From NCBI RefSeq assembly GCF_033954455.1, contig NZ_CP121473.1:4140501-4204500 (forward strand): a stretch of DNA of 64,000 nucleotides. Reading direction: 5' to 3'. Both the position numbers and the translations under genes were made by a program. This document shows positions 56,600 through 64,000 of this stretch, piece by piece. This DNA comes from Thiorhodovibrio litoralis. GTDB lineage: Bacteria > Pseudomonadota > Gammaproteobacteria > Chromatiales > Chromatiaceae. The notes under the pieces were generated by a model. It was given only the letters and a program-made list of their open reading frames with translations, was not told the origin of the DNA and searched no databases. Position 1 is the first letter of the stretch. Each line of letters opens with the position of its first letter.

Positions 56600-58200
56600 C
56601 AGCAATTCCCGCTGCTCCCCATTCGGTCGCGCGCCCGTCGATTGAGCGAGCGTTGCGAAACCCCTGGGCAGAGGAAAACCTCACGGGTAAGCCGTGATGG
56701 TGCAAGCTGGCTGTTGGTTATCCCCTGAACATCATCACACGAGCGCTCGGTCACGGCGGTCGTCTAGGAAGTATCCCAGGTCAGGACGAGTTTGGGCGGA
56801 TCGAAGATGGAGCGATACAGGGCCTCCCAATTTGGGATCAGGCAGAGATTGAAGCGATGGCGTAGCTGATCCCACAACCGGATCTTGCTCTGCGCCGCTG
56901 TCATTGCGGTTTGAAACAGCCGACAACAGCGTTGTTGGATCTGGTCGATGAGAAACGCCAGCATCATCAGATGCATCAGCACGGTGCTTAAGTGTTGATC
57001 GCCGTGACCGAAGTTGTGCTCGAAGTGATAGCCTTGATTTTTCAGGGTGTTAAAGGTTTCGTTCTCGATTTTCCAGCGGGCGCGGGCTCCTCGCATCAAA
57101 GTCATCAGGTTGGTGTCGTCGATGGGAATGTCGGTGACCCAGGAGAAATGGGTCACCTTGCCATCCGGGGCGTGCTCCCAGTACTCGAGGAAATTGACCT
57201 CCAGGTCAAAATTGGACTCATTCAATGGGGCACCGTTGAGAGAGCGAAAGCGGTGGCGCGTGCCGTCTTCGTCCTTGTACTCGCGCACGATCGTCGTTGG
57301 GGTGTTGGCCACCCAGTCGAACAGAAAGCCATGGTCGCTTTCCTTGGCACCGAGGATGAAGCGCATGTTCAACGCCTGAAGATGGCGGATGTGCGGGGCG
57401 TTGGACGCCAAGGCATCCTCAATGACGATGAGTTTCAGGTGCGGATGCTCGCGACGCACATCGCTTAACAACCGCTTGCTGGCGTTGCGCTCGCAGTCGT
57501 TTTTCTTCGCCCCATCGGCGCGCATAATGGGCTCTGGTGCCAAGGGAAAGACCTCGCGCTGATCGGGGTGGACCAACACCGCCGCCAGCGCCTGATGGTA
57601 GTAGGTGATGGTGCCGTCGCGGTGGTGTTTCTCGGCGCAGTGCTGGCAATGGATGCTCTGTGAGGAGAAGTACCCGGTGCCGTCGAGCGAGAGCAGGTAG
57701 TGCCCGTGCAGATAGGCAAACCCTTCCAAGCCCTTGCCCCGCTGCAAGGCGGCCAACAACGCCTTGTACAAGGGGCGCAGATGCTTGGGGTCCATCACAT
57801 CGAGACGTTGGCGAAACCAGGTATCGCTCGGGGCGCGCTCAATGCCGTAGAGCGTGCGCAGATTCGCTCGCTTGGTTGCATCCTTGCGGTCTTGGTCGAA
57901 TTGCAGCAAGGAGGGGTATTTCAGTCCGAACAGCGCCAGACCGGACATCAGGTGATCGACCAGCGGGATGTCGCTCGCCGCTTCATCCGGGATTTTCCCG
58001 AAGACCGATCGCGCGGTGCGCAGCAGTCCGGCGGCACTCAGCGATTGACGACCAAAAGGCGCACTCATCAGTTCTTACCTCGCAACCTGAGCTTTGCGAG
58101 ATAATACCCTGATTCTGTGAGAAAGTTTACGAAAACATTTTTCCCACAATCATGCAGTGCATTGTTTTTAAAGCAAATAATTCTTCAACGGGAATTGCTG
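56600..58200 (-). mobile_element. Insertion sequence with 9-bp target repeats
   Basis: 1601 bp. Inverted ends CAGCAATTCCCG (56600-56611 and 58189-58200). CCCGCCGGT is duplicated at 56591-56599 and 58201-58209. One transposase inside. The 9-bp duplication points to an IS4-like group. It sits between the iteron-like repeats and the AlpA-like gene. Confidence 0.92.
56764..58068 (-). CDS. DDE transposase (IS4-like fold, family not certain)
   Basis: 434 residues. LSLDGTGYFSSQSIHC holds the first Asp, LIVIEDALASNAPHIRHL the second, and ARWKIENETFNTLKNQGYHFEHNFGHGDQHLSTVLMHLMMLAFL the Glu with the Y-x2-R/E-x-N style signature. A DGTGYF start of the core and NFGHG are shared by a group of IS4-type enzymes. 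Intact. Confidence 0.85.
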   Translation of the reverse strand: MSAPFGRQSLSAAGLLRTARSVFGKIPDEAASDIPLVDHLMSGLALFGLKYPSLLQFDQDRKDATKRANLRTLYGIERAPSDTWFRQRLDVMDPKHLRPLYKALLAALQRGKGLEGFAYLHGHYLLSLDGTGYFSSQSIHCQHCAEKHHRDGTITYYHQALAAVLVHPDQREVFPLAPEPIMRADGAKKNDCERNASKRLLSDVRREHPHLKLIVIEDALASNAPHIRHLQALNMRFILGAKESDHGFLFDWVANTPTTIVREYKDEDGTRHRFRSLNGAPLNESNFDLEVNFLEYWEHAPDGKVTHFSWVTDIPIDDTNLMTLMRGARARWKIENETFNTLKNQGYHFEHNFGHGDQHLSTVLMHLMMLAFLIDQIQQRCCRLFQTAMTAAQSKIRLWDQLRHRFNLCLIPNWEALYRSIFDPPKLVLTWDTS

Positions 58201-58236
58201 CCCGCCGGTATCTTCAGCTCCCGGAGATACTGAAAA

Positions 58237-58452
58237 ATGCAGTCACAGCAACCCACCATCATTCGGCCGTCTGGCATCAAGGCAGCTACCGGCTACGCTC
58301 GCTCGACAGCTTACGAGAAGATGAAGCGCGGCGAATTCCCGCAGACCGTTAAGCTCGGAGCGCGCGCGGTCGGCTGGTTAAAGTCGGACGTTGACCAGTG
58401 GCTCGCGGAGCGCGTAGCAGCGTCCCGCACTGACCCGTCATCGGCAGCATGA
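58237..58452 (+). CDS. AlpA-like regulator/excisionase
   Basis: 71 residues. IIRPSGIKAATGYARSTAYEKMKRGEFPQTVKLGARAVGWLKSDVDQWLAER is the AlpA winged-helix, used by P4-like satellites to control excision and replication. Its natural promoter is separated from it by the IS at 56600. The primase gene begins 10 bases after its stop. Confidence 0.9.
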   Translation: MQSQQPTIIRPSGIKAATGYARSTAYEKMKRGEFPQTVKLGARAVGWLKSDVDQWLAERVAASRTDPSSAA

Positions 58453-58462
58453 GGGTCAGACA

Positions 58463-61231
58463 ATGCTTACAGACAACAAAGCCGTGGCGGCTGGCACCGC
58501 TCACGGCTCAATAGGTTATTGCGCGCTCAATTCTACCACCACCACCGACCCGGAGCCGTTTTCCCTGGCAGCTCCCGAGGTATTCCAGCCACCCGAGCCG
58601 CAGCAGATACAGGCGCGGTTTGATGCACTCACAGCCGGCGGATGGACTCAGGCCGGTATCGTATCGGAGGTACGCAAGCGCGGCATCAAGCTCGACCCTG
58701 GCGACTTCTCAAACGCACGGCGCGGCAAGCATGGCAAGAAATTGTCGCGCGAGCAGTGGCATGCGCTCCAGGCGCTCCCGGTTGACCACCAGGATGATGT
58801 CGTTGTCGACAACCAGAACGACAGCGCTGTCGACCACCAGGATGATGAGCAAGCCGGCGTCGACCTGACCACCCGGCGCGCGGAGGCGGAGCGGTATCTG
58901 GCCATCCTCGACAGCGAGGCGGAGAGCTTCACGTTCCAGACCTTCGACGATACCGAGGCAAAGCGCGGCCATCTGGCGCAGACCATCGTCGGAGACCTCG
59001 AGTCCGTCTGGTCACAGCTCGAGCGGCTAAACCAGGCTGGCGCGGGTGTATTCGTCACGGTCAATGAGACCCGAGGCCAGACCCGGCGCGCGGGTGACGT
59101 GGTCAGGGTGCGCGCATGCTTCGCGGACTACGATCCACCGAAGACAGCGCCAGCACCCGCGCTTGCTGACTATCCGCTCGCACCGGTCATGCTGGTGGAG
59201 TCCAGTCCCGGCAAGACACATACCTACTGGACAGTCGACGGACTCGACCTCCTGCACTTCAAGCCGATGCAGCAGGCCATCAGCGGTCGACTCGGATCTG
59301 ACCCGGCACCGAACGACCTCCCGCGCGTCATGCGACTCCCTGGCTTCTATCACTGCAAAAACCCTGACCATCGGCATCTGGTGCGCGTGGTCTGGACAGA
59401 TGAGCGGCAACCCTACCAGGCGGAGCAGGTGCGCGCGGCATTCGGCCAGCAGCGCCAGCAGCAGCAGGTGCAGCACCAGGCCACCGAGCAGACCGACACC
59501 GCGCGGCCGGCTGACACCGACCCGGTTGTCCAGGCGCTCACGGACAAGGGTTTGCTCTTACAGCGTCGACGCGACGGCGGGTGGCACATTCGCTGTCCGT
59601 GGGAGTCGGAGCACACAACACCGTCGACACCGACCTCGAGCACCTATTTCCCGGCGCATACCGGCGGTTATGCAGGCGCGGCGTACAAGTGCCAGCACTC
59701 ACACTGCGCAGAGCGCGGCATATTCGACCTGAAAGAGCATCTCGGCATTGACCCGTGGCCAGACCTCGAGTCGCTCCACAACATCACCGAGCCGGAGCCT
59801 TACCCGCTCGACGCGCTACCAGAGCGCGTGAGAGCCGCTGTCGCGGAGGTGCAGGGCTTCGTCAAGGCACCGCTCCCGCTGGTCGCCACCAGCGCGCTAT
59901 CGGTGCTGTCAGTGGCAACACAAGGGCATGTCGATGTCGCGCGCGCGGAGAAGCTCAAGGGTCCGAGCAGCTTGTTCATGCTGGCCATTGCGGACTCAGG
60001 CGAGCGCAAGAGCACCGTCGACGGGTTTTTCACAGCGGCCATTCGCGAATATGAGGCGAAACAGCACGAGGCGATGAAGTCGGAGCTTGAAGACTACCGC
60101 GCGGCAATGAAGAAATGGCAGGCGGAGTGCGATGGACTCTTGACTGGTATTCGGCAGTCGCGAAAGGCCGGCAAGTCCGAAAAGGTGAAAGAGTATGGAC
60201 TCGCACTGCAAGACCTCGAGCACAGCAAGCCGGCGGAGCCGCGCGTTCCGCGTCTGCTACGCGGAGACGATACACCCGAGGCGCTGGCGTGGTCGTTGGC
60301 GAAGCAATGGCCGTCGGCTGGCGTCCTGTCATCCGAGGCCGGCGTCATCTTCGGCGCGCATGGCATGGGCAAAGACAGCGTCATGCGCAACCTGGCGCTG
60401 TTGAATATCTTGTGGGACGGCGGCTGTCTCGACATCGGGCGGCGGACAACGGAGAGCTTCACCGTCAAGGGTGCGCGCTTCACCGTGGGTCTGATGGTAC
60501 AAGAGCAGACCTTGCGCGAATACTTCGACCGAGCCGGCGCGCTGGCGCGTGGGTCAGGGTTTCTTGCGCGCTTTCTCGTTTGCTGGCCGAAGTCGACGCA
60601 AGGCATGCGGCCATTCACCGATCCGCCGGAGCACTGGCCGGCGCTGGCGCGGTTCAACTCCCGGCTGTCAGGCATCCTCGAGAGTCCCGTCGTACCGGAT
60701 GAAGACGGCAGGCTATCACCGCATCTGCTCACGCTGGCACCCGATGCAAAGGCGTTGTGGGTGCAGTTCCATGATGCCATCGAGGCGGAGCTTGCACCCG
60801 CCGGAGAGCTTCACGAGGTGCGCGACGTGGCGGCGAAGGTGGCTGATAACGCGGCCAGACTTGCGGCGCTGTTTCACGTCTTCGAGCATAACCTGGCTGA
60901 CCCTATCGGCGTCGACATCATGGAGCGCGCGGTCCGCATTGTGACCTGGCATTTGTCCGAGGCGCGGAGGTTTTTCGGAGAGCTTGCGGTTCCACCCGCA
61001 ACCCTGGCAGCAGCGCAGCTCGAGCAGTGGCTTGTGGGTCACTGTCGTGCGCATGGAGTCGATACGGTCAAGCGCAAGGAAGTGCAGCAGCTTGTGACAC
61101 CGGCGGCACTGAGACGCGGAGACAAGCTCACAGATGCGATCCTGACCCTGGCAGAGCATGGTCGGGTGCGCGAGCGCGTCGACGGCAAGAAAAAGCTCTT
61201 GCAGGTGAGGCCGGAGGTGCTCGCAGCATGA
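58463..61231 (+). CDS. Primase-helicase-like replication protein (DUF3987)
   Basis: 922 residues. After a helical start with repeated DHQDD/DNQND, a RepB-type primase-like domain (about 150-330; FVTVNETRG, CFADYDPP, VESSPGKTHTYW) is seen. A possible zinc site (CPWESEHT; CQHSHC, near 375-420) follows. DUF3987 ATPase (about 450-880) has ADSGERKST as Walker A and RFLVCWP later. It probably starts and unwinds replication of the element. Overlaps the next gene by 4 bases. Confidence 0.85.
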   Translation: MLTDNKAVAAGTAHGSIGYCALNSTTTTDPEPFSLAAPEVFQPPEPQQIQARFDALTAGGWTQAGIVSEVRKRGIKLDPGDFSNARRGKHGKKLSREQWHALQALPVDHQDDVVVDNQNDSAVDHQDDEQAGVDLTTRRAEAERYLAILDSEAESFTFQTFDDTEAKRGHLAQTIVGDLESVWSQLERLNQAGAGVFVTVNETRGQTRRAGDVVRVRACFADYDPPKTAPAPALADYPLAPVMLVESSPGKTHTYWTVDGLDLLHFKPMQQAISGRLGSDPAPNDLPRVMRLPGFYHCKNPDHRHLVRVVWTDERQPYQAEQVRAAFGQQRQQQQVQHQATEQTDTARPADTDPVVQALTDKGLLLQRRRDGGWHIRCPWESEHTTPSTPTSSTYFPAHTGGYAGAAYKCQHSHCAERGIFDLKEHLGIDPWPDLESLHNITEPEPYPLDALPERVRAAVAEVQGFVKAPLPLVATSALSVLSVATQGHVDVARAEKLKGPSSLFMLAIADSGERKSTVDGFFTAAIREYEAKQHEAMKSELEDYRAAMKKWQAECDGLLTGIRQSRKAGKSEKVKEYGLALQDLEHSKPAEPRVPRLLRGDDTPEALAWSLAKQWPSAGVLSSEAGVIFGAHGMGKDSVMRNLALLNILWDGGCLDIGRRTTESFTVKGARFTVGLMVQEQTLREYFDRAGALARGSGFLARFLVCWPKSTQGMRPFTDPPEHWPALARFNSRLSGILESPVVPDEDGRLSPHLLTLAPDAKALWVQFHDAIEAELAPAGELHEVRDVAAKVADNAARLAALFHVFEHNLADPIGVDIMERAVRIVTWHLSEARRFFGELAVPPATLAAAQLEQWLVGHCRAHGVDTVKRKEVQQLVTPAALRRGDKLTDAILTLAEHGRVRERVDGKKKLLQVRPEVLAA

Positions 61232-61629
61232 AGTTATCCGCTCTTATGCGACCCGGCGCACTCCGAGGTACAGCGCCAACATCAGCGCCAACGGTCGCAA
61301 CAGTCGCAACAATAGCAGTCGCAAGACCACCAGAGCCGAAAATTGACCCGCCACCGCTCACGGCAGCAGAGCAGGCGGACATCACCGAGGCCGTGGTGGA
61401 ACGCGCGGCCATCATGGAATTTGATGTTGGACTCCGGCGACCCGAGGCGGAGCAGCAGGCGCGGTCACTGATGAGGGTCTATCGGGTGCTGGTGGCAATG
61501 GATGATGAGCCGGCGCGCTGGTGCACGCTGCTTGCTCCCGGATGTGACATCACCCAGGCACAGCGCGCGGCGGTCGCTCAATTCGGCGCAGCGCGGGTGC
61601 TCGAGGTGCGGGAGGCTGACCATGTCTAA
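61228..61629 (+). CDS. Small hypothetical protein of the element
   Basis: 133 residues from the ATG at 61228. First about 45 residues are disordered, Thr/Ala/Pro-rich (an in-frame GTCGCAACA-type repeat). A helical domain follows (LTAAEQADITEAVVERAAIMEFDVGLRRPEAEQQARSLMRVYRVL) ending with a C/A-rich part. No function known. Overlaps both neighbours. Confidence 0.7.
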   Translation: MKLSALMRPGALRGTAPTSAPTVATVATIAVARPPEPKIDPPPLTAAEQADITEAVVERAAIMEFDVGLRRPEAEQQARSLMRVYRVLVAMDDEPARWCTLLAPGCDITQAQRAAVAQFGAARVLEVREADHV

Positions 61630-61885
61630 TATCCGCGCGCTCAATAGCGACAACGACGTTATGCGGGAGGCTGAAAGACATGGCGTAGCGGATGCACTGC
61701 GCAAAGCTCGCGCAAGAGCAGATGGTCATGTCTCAGCTATCACCACCACAAGCGCGCTGTTCATTGTCTGTGCGACACCACCCGATGATGGATATATCGC
61801 TTTTGTGGGAGACGGTCCCGGCGACCTCCCGGAGATACTCGCGCGGCTGAATGGTGCGCGCATCAGCGGTTTAGATGGGAGGTGA
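61622..61885 (+). CDS. Small hypothetical protein of the element
   Basis: 87 residues from the ATG at 61622. NSDNDVMREAERHGVADALRKARARADGHV, then strands ITTTSALFIVCATPPDDGYIAFVGDGPGDL. A small alpha/beta protein without known motif, in the tight operon. Confidence 0.65.
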   Translation: MSNIRALNSDNDVMREAERHGVADALRKARARADGHVSAITTTSALFIVCATPPDDGYIAFVGDGPGDLPEILARLNGARISGLDGR

Positions 61886-61886
61886 A

Positions 61887-62306
61887 ATGGCAGTCAGGCG
61901 CGACACACAAGGCCGGTTCACGGTCGGACATCCCGGCGGACCTGGCAGACCGAAGCGGCAGACCGAGGCCGGCTACCTATCAACCATGATGAGCGTGGTC
62001 GACCTCGACCAGTGGCGTCGCATCTGCGAGAAGGCGCGAGACGATGCGCTGGCTGGCGATGAAAAAGCGCGGTCCTGGCTGGCGCGGTATCTGGTCGGAG
62101 ACCCGAGCGCGAAAGCTCCCGCCACCACCGAGGTAATTATTCAGCAGCTCCTACAGCTCGACCCCGCGCTCGACAAAGCGGCGATGCGACTCGCGGCACC
62201 CGAGCTAACCAGTGAAGAGTTTCCAGGACTCGCGGCAAAAGAGCGCCATGAGTCGGTTGTCAGAGCAGAAGCGGCGGCGGCCATCCTCCAGGCGGAGGCG
62301 GTCTAG
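61887..62306 (+). CDS. DUF5681-like small protein
   Basis: 139 residues from the ATG at 61887 (GGAGGTG upstream). Starts RRDTQGRFTVGHPGGPGRPKRQ, the GRFxxGxPGGPGRP element of DUF5681 proteins found next to phage terminase genes. Then a helical body (LDQWRRICEKARDDALAGDEKARSWLARYLVGDP). May bind DNA or pair with the next protein. Confidence 0.75.
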   Translation: MAVRRDTQGRFTVGHPGGPGRPKRQTEAGYLSTMMSVVDLDQWRRICEKARDDALAGDEKARSWLARYLVGDPSAKAPATTEVIIQQLLQLDPALDKAAMRLAAPELTSEEFPGLAAKERHESVVRAEAAAAILQAEAV

Positions 62307-62424
62307 CGGGGCTTACACTAACTGTGGGTCCCTCTGGAGCTTGATGCACCACGGGTTGTTCGAGGCGCGGTGTCTGGCTAGTGACAGGAAAAAAAAACTT
62401 GGTTGTTTCTTGAGGATGTTTGAC

Positions 62425-62826
62425 ATGGCAAAGAGCGACAGCACCGACCCGGTCGGTATTGAAGACGGACTCACAGACCAGCAACGACGCGGCGCAGAGC
62501 TTGCGGCGGCTGGCTGGTCAGGCGTGGATATTGCCGGAGAGCTTAACGTCAGGCCGGAGACGGTCAGCAGATGGAGAAAGCTCCCGGCGTGGCAGGCGGC
62601 TGTCGACGGCATCTTGTCCGAGGCGCGAGCGGTTATCGGGAGTCGCGTTCTAGACTTGTCCGAGCGCGCGCTTGACCAGCTCGAGCTACTGGTCGAATAC
62701 CGGCACAACCCGACTATCCGACTCAGAGCTTGCATTGAGATGGTCAGGCTGGCCGGCGTCGGTCGCGCGGTATCGGGTGGCCAGCGGAGCAGCAACCTCC
62801 CGACCAGAGCAGCGAGCGGAGAATGA
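62425..62826 (+). CDS. Helix-turn-helix protein resembling a terminase small subunit
   Basis: 133 residues from the ATG at 62425 (GAGG 9 bases before). LTDQQRRGAELAAAGWSGVDIAGELNVRPETVSRWRKLPAWQAAVDGIL is an HTH of the terminase-small-subunit type. The C-terminal part is a long helical pair. A satellite could use it to redirect a helper phage's packaging. No large subunit is present here. Confidence 0.7.
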   Translation: MAKSDSTDPVGIEDGLTDQQRRGAELAAAGWSGVDIAGELNVRPETVSRWRKLPAWQAAVDGILSEARAVIGSRVLDLSERALDQLELLVEYRHNPTIRLRACIEMVRLAGVGRAVSGGQRSSNLPTRAASGE

Positions 62827-62996
62827 GCCGAAAACAGCTCGAGCCGATGCGCGCGGCAGCAGCAACCACCGACACCGCTGTCGACTTCGATCTGCCGACT
62901 GACTTCGACTTACCGGCTGACTTCGACTTGCCGACTGACTTCGACATGCCGACTGACTTCGACATGCCAGCACCACCGAAAAAGACCCGGTACTGA
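62823..62996 (+). CDS. 57-residue protein with DFD repeats
   Basis: From ATG at 62823, overlapping the previous stop (ATGA). MSRKQLEPMRAAAATTDTAV then five copies of a (T/A)DFD(L/M)P unit (first VDFDLP) and a basic end (PKKTRY). Coded by 18-bp repeats. Acidic aromatic repeats like these often bind a partner protein. No relative recognised. Confidence 0.65.
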   Translation: MSRKQLEPMRAAAATTDTAVDFDLPTDFDLPADFDLPTDFDMPTDFDMPAPPKKTRY

Positions 62997-63001
62997 TGCG
63001 C

Positions 63002-63025
63002 GTTTGTATACCCGTTTGTATACCG
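63002..63025. repeat. Right pair of TTGTATAC sites
   Basis: GTTTGTATAC at 63002-63011 and 63014-63023, 12-base spacing, matching the pair at 51344. They lie 54 bases inside the right att core. Confidence 0.75.
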
Positions 63026-63078
63026 GCGGAGATAGTCAAAGAGAAAGGCGAGAAAAAACAGGATATTGAAAACATGAA

Positions 63079-63092
63079 TGGCGGAGAGGGTG
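63079..63092. repeat. Right attachment repeat (tRNA 3' end)
   Basis: TGGCGGAGAGGGTG, the minus-strand 3' end of the tRNA-Ser gene including CCA. The tRNA is kept whole by the element. Confidence 0.85.
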
Positions 63093-63168
63093 GGATTCGA
63101 ACCCACGGACCCCATAAGGAGTCACTTGATTTCGAGTCAAGCCCGTTCGACCACTCCGGCACCTCTCC
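63079..63168 (-). tRNA. tRNA-Ser (anticodon CGA)
   Basis: 90 bases with encoded CCA. Acceptor GGAGAGG pairs with CCTCTCC. The anticodon arm is CTTGA-CTCGAAA-TCAAG, and a long variable arm and GGTTCGAATCC T-loop are present, as for serine tRNAs. Reads UCG. Its 3' end is the integration site of the element. Confidence 0.97.
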
Positions 63169-63326
63169 GATAATGGAGGTGGGTTTGCAGCTTGGGTTTA
63201 CCCACTCTTTGCATGGTAGGTCGCTGCTGGTCTTGCGCCTATCTTACGATGTGCGGCAGCCATTATACGCGGTTAGAGTGGAGTTGGCAGTTTGGCGGAA
63301 TCGCCAGAGCGCTCCGTCCCCAAGCA

Positions 63327-64000
63327 TCAGGTCTTCGCAGTCTCGTCGATCCGCAGGCTGCGCTGGGCCAGCCACACCAGTAGCAGCACGGGCACGCCGA
63401 TCAGGGTGGTGAACAGGAAGAAGTAGGGATAGCCGATGCTGTCTACCATGGAGCCGGAATAGCCACCAAGGACTTTCGGCAGCAATGTCATAAGGGAACT
63501 GAACAGGGCGTATTGCACGGCGGTGAAGGAGACATTTGTCAGGCTGGAGAGGAAGGCGACGAAAGCGGCACTGGCCAAACCGCCGGCGAGATTGTCGGCC
63601 GCGACCGTGACATAGAGCATAGGTATTTGGTGGCCGACATTGGCCAGCACGATAAAGAGCAGGTTGGTGACGGCGGAGAGCACGGCACCGAGCATCAGAA
63701 TCCGCATCACCCCGAAGCGTGTGGCCATGAGCCCGCCGAGGAATCCGCCGGCGATGCTGACGACCACACCGAAGGTCTTGACCGCGGTGGCGATCTCCGG
63801 CTTAGTGAAGCCGATGTCCTGGTAGAACACGTTGGAGATGACGCCCAGCACGATATCGGAGATGCGATAGAGCCCGACCAGCGCCAGCAGCAACAGCGCC
63901 GTGCGCAGCCCGTAGCGGCGGAAGAAATCCAGCGCAGGTTCGACCCAGGTCGCGCGCGCGATGCGACGATCGACCGCGCCGAGGCGCACCAGCAGCCAGC
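63327..64000 (-). CDS. ampG: AmpG-like muropeptide permease, C-terminal half (cut by window edge)
   Basis: About 224 residues to the window edge with no stop. An MFS half with segments like AmpG: LYRISDIVLGVISNVFYQDIGFTKPEIATAVKTFGVVVSIAGGFLGG, then DNLAGGLASAAFVAFLSSLTN and FTAVQYALFSSL. AmpG brings anhydro-muropeptides into the cell for recycling and feeds beta-lactamase signalling. The N-terminal half is beyond 64000. Confidence 0.9.
   Translation of the reverse strand, partial: WLLVRLGAVDRRIARATWVEPALDFFRRYGLRTALLLLALVGLYRISDIVLGVISNVFYQDIGFTKPEIATAVKTFGVVVSIAGGFLGGLMATRFGVMRILMLGAVLSAVTNLLFIVLANVGHQIPMLYVTVAADNLAGGLASAAFVAFLSSLTNVSFTAVQYALFSSLMTLLPKVLGGYSGSMVDSIGYPYFFLFTTLIGVPVLLLVWLAQRSLRIDETAKT

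Larger units (their letters stand above)
51224..63092 (+). mobile_element. Satellite-like integrative element at tRNA-Ser(CGA)
   Basis: About 11.9 kb between 14-bp direct repeats. It carries its own integrase at one end, AlpA-like regulator, primase/DUF3987 protein and five small genes at the other. Two later insertions (IS21 3528 bp, second IS 1601 bp) enlarge it; the original element is about 6.7 kb. No capsid, tail or portal gene is present, so it is not a full prophage. It resembles P4-like or PICI-like satellites in gene order, but has no clear relative by eye. Confidence 0.8.

Noticed and set aside
62890-62975. Short repeats as a CRISPR array
   Set aside because: The repeats are 18-bp coding units with no unique spacers; they encode DFD repeats. 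No CRISPR or cas gene is seen anywhere in the window.
51224-63092. Complete prophage
   Set aside because: No capsid, portal, tail, large terminase or lysis gene; a satellite or minimal island fits better.

Overview
The window is GC-rich DNA from a gammaproteobacterium. The best guess is a purple sulfur bacterium or a close relative (Chromatiaceae-like). The evidence is a nifENX-type operon with a nif ferredoxin, many chemoreceptors and cyclic-di-GMP proteins, and a heavy load of insertion sequences and toxin-antitoxin remnants. No rRNA or marker gene is present, so this placement is inference from gene content.

Layout. 1-2.1 kb: edge of an IS110 transposase, a ParDE-type pair and an IS91 remnant. 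2.6-14.7 kb: ordinary chromosome with a TRIC channel, a YkgJ-like protein, glutamate decarboxylase (gadB), a membrane GDPD phosphodiesterase and a chemoreceptor. A decayed second copy of gadB lies immediately before gltS (Na+/glutamate symporter), which is followed by a TAXI-type lipoprotein. 14.9-19.5 kb: a compact ribosomal-peptide (RiPP) locus. It holds a secreted NTF2-like protein, a glycine-rich precursor with four Trp-x-Asn/Asp motifs behind a twin-arginine signal, a Cys-cluster partner and a radical SAM/SPASM maturase. The maturase gene overlaps a chemoreceptor gene whose sensor carries a CxxCH haem site. 19.6-33 kb: two large sensor kinases, a GluR0-like ligand-gated K+ channel, a diguanylate cyclase overlapping a ClC-SPOR fusion, and a DedA protein. 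33.2-38.1 kb: nifE-nifN-nifX-rseC-like-DUF269-fdxB on the minus strand, with a sigma-54 promoter and a NifA site upstream of nifE.

38.5-45.6 kb: one CHASE-GAF-PAS-PAS-GGDEF gene split by two insertion sequences. The first is Tn5/IS4-like and carries a DruA-like gene; the second is ISNCY-like. Removing both restores a continuous frame of about 927 codons. 45.6-50.9 kb: a damaged accessory or defence-like zone with a glutathione peroxidase broken by an IS630 element, Uma2, an IS21 remnant, Phd/VapC, a frameshifted BrnA-like antitoxin, Fic, a truncated helicase and an integrase fragment.

51.2-63.1 kb: an integrative element at the 3' end of tRNA-Ser(CGA). It is bounded by 14-bp direct repeats, and each end carries a pair of TTGTATAC sites 12 bp apart. 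Its own genes are an integrase, an AlpA-like regulator, a primase/DUF3987 replication protein and five small proteins, two of them resembling terminase-associated proteins. An IS21 element (52738-56265) and a second IS with 9-bp target duplications (56600-58200) sit inside it. Without them the element is about 6.7 kb, the size of a phage satellite or minimal replicating island. The window ends in ampG.
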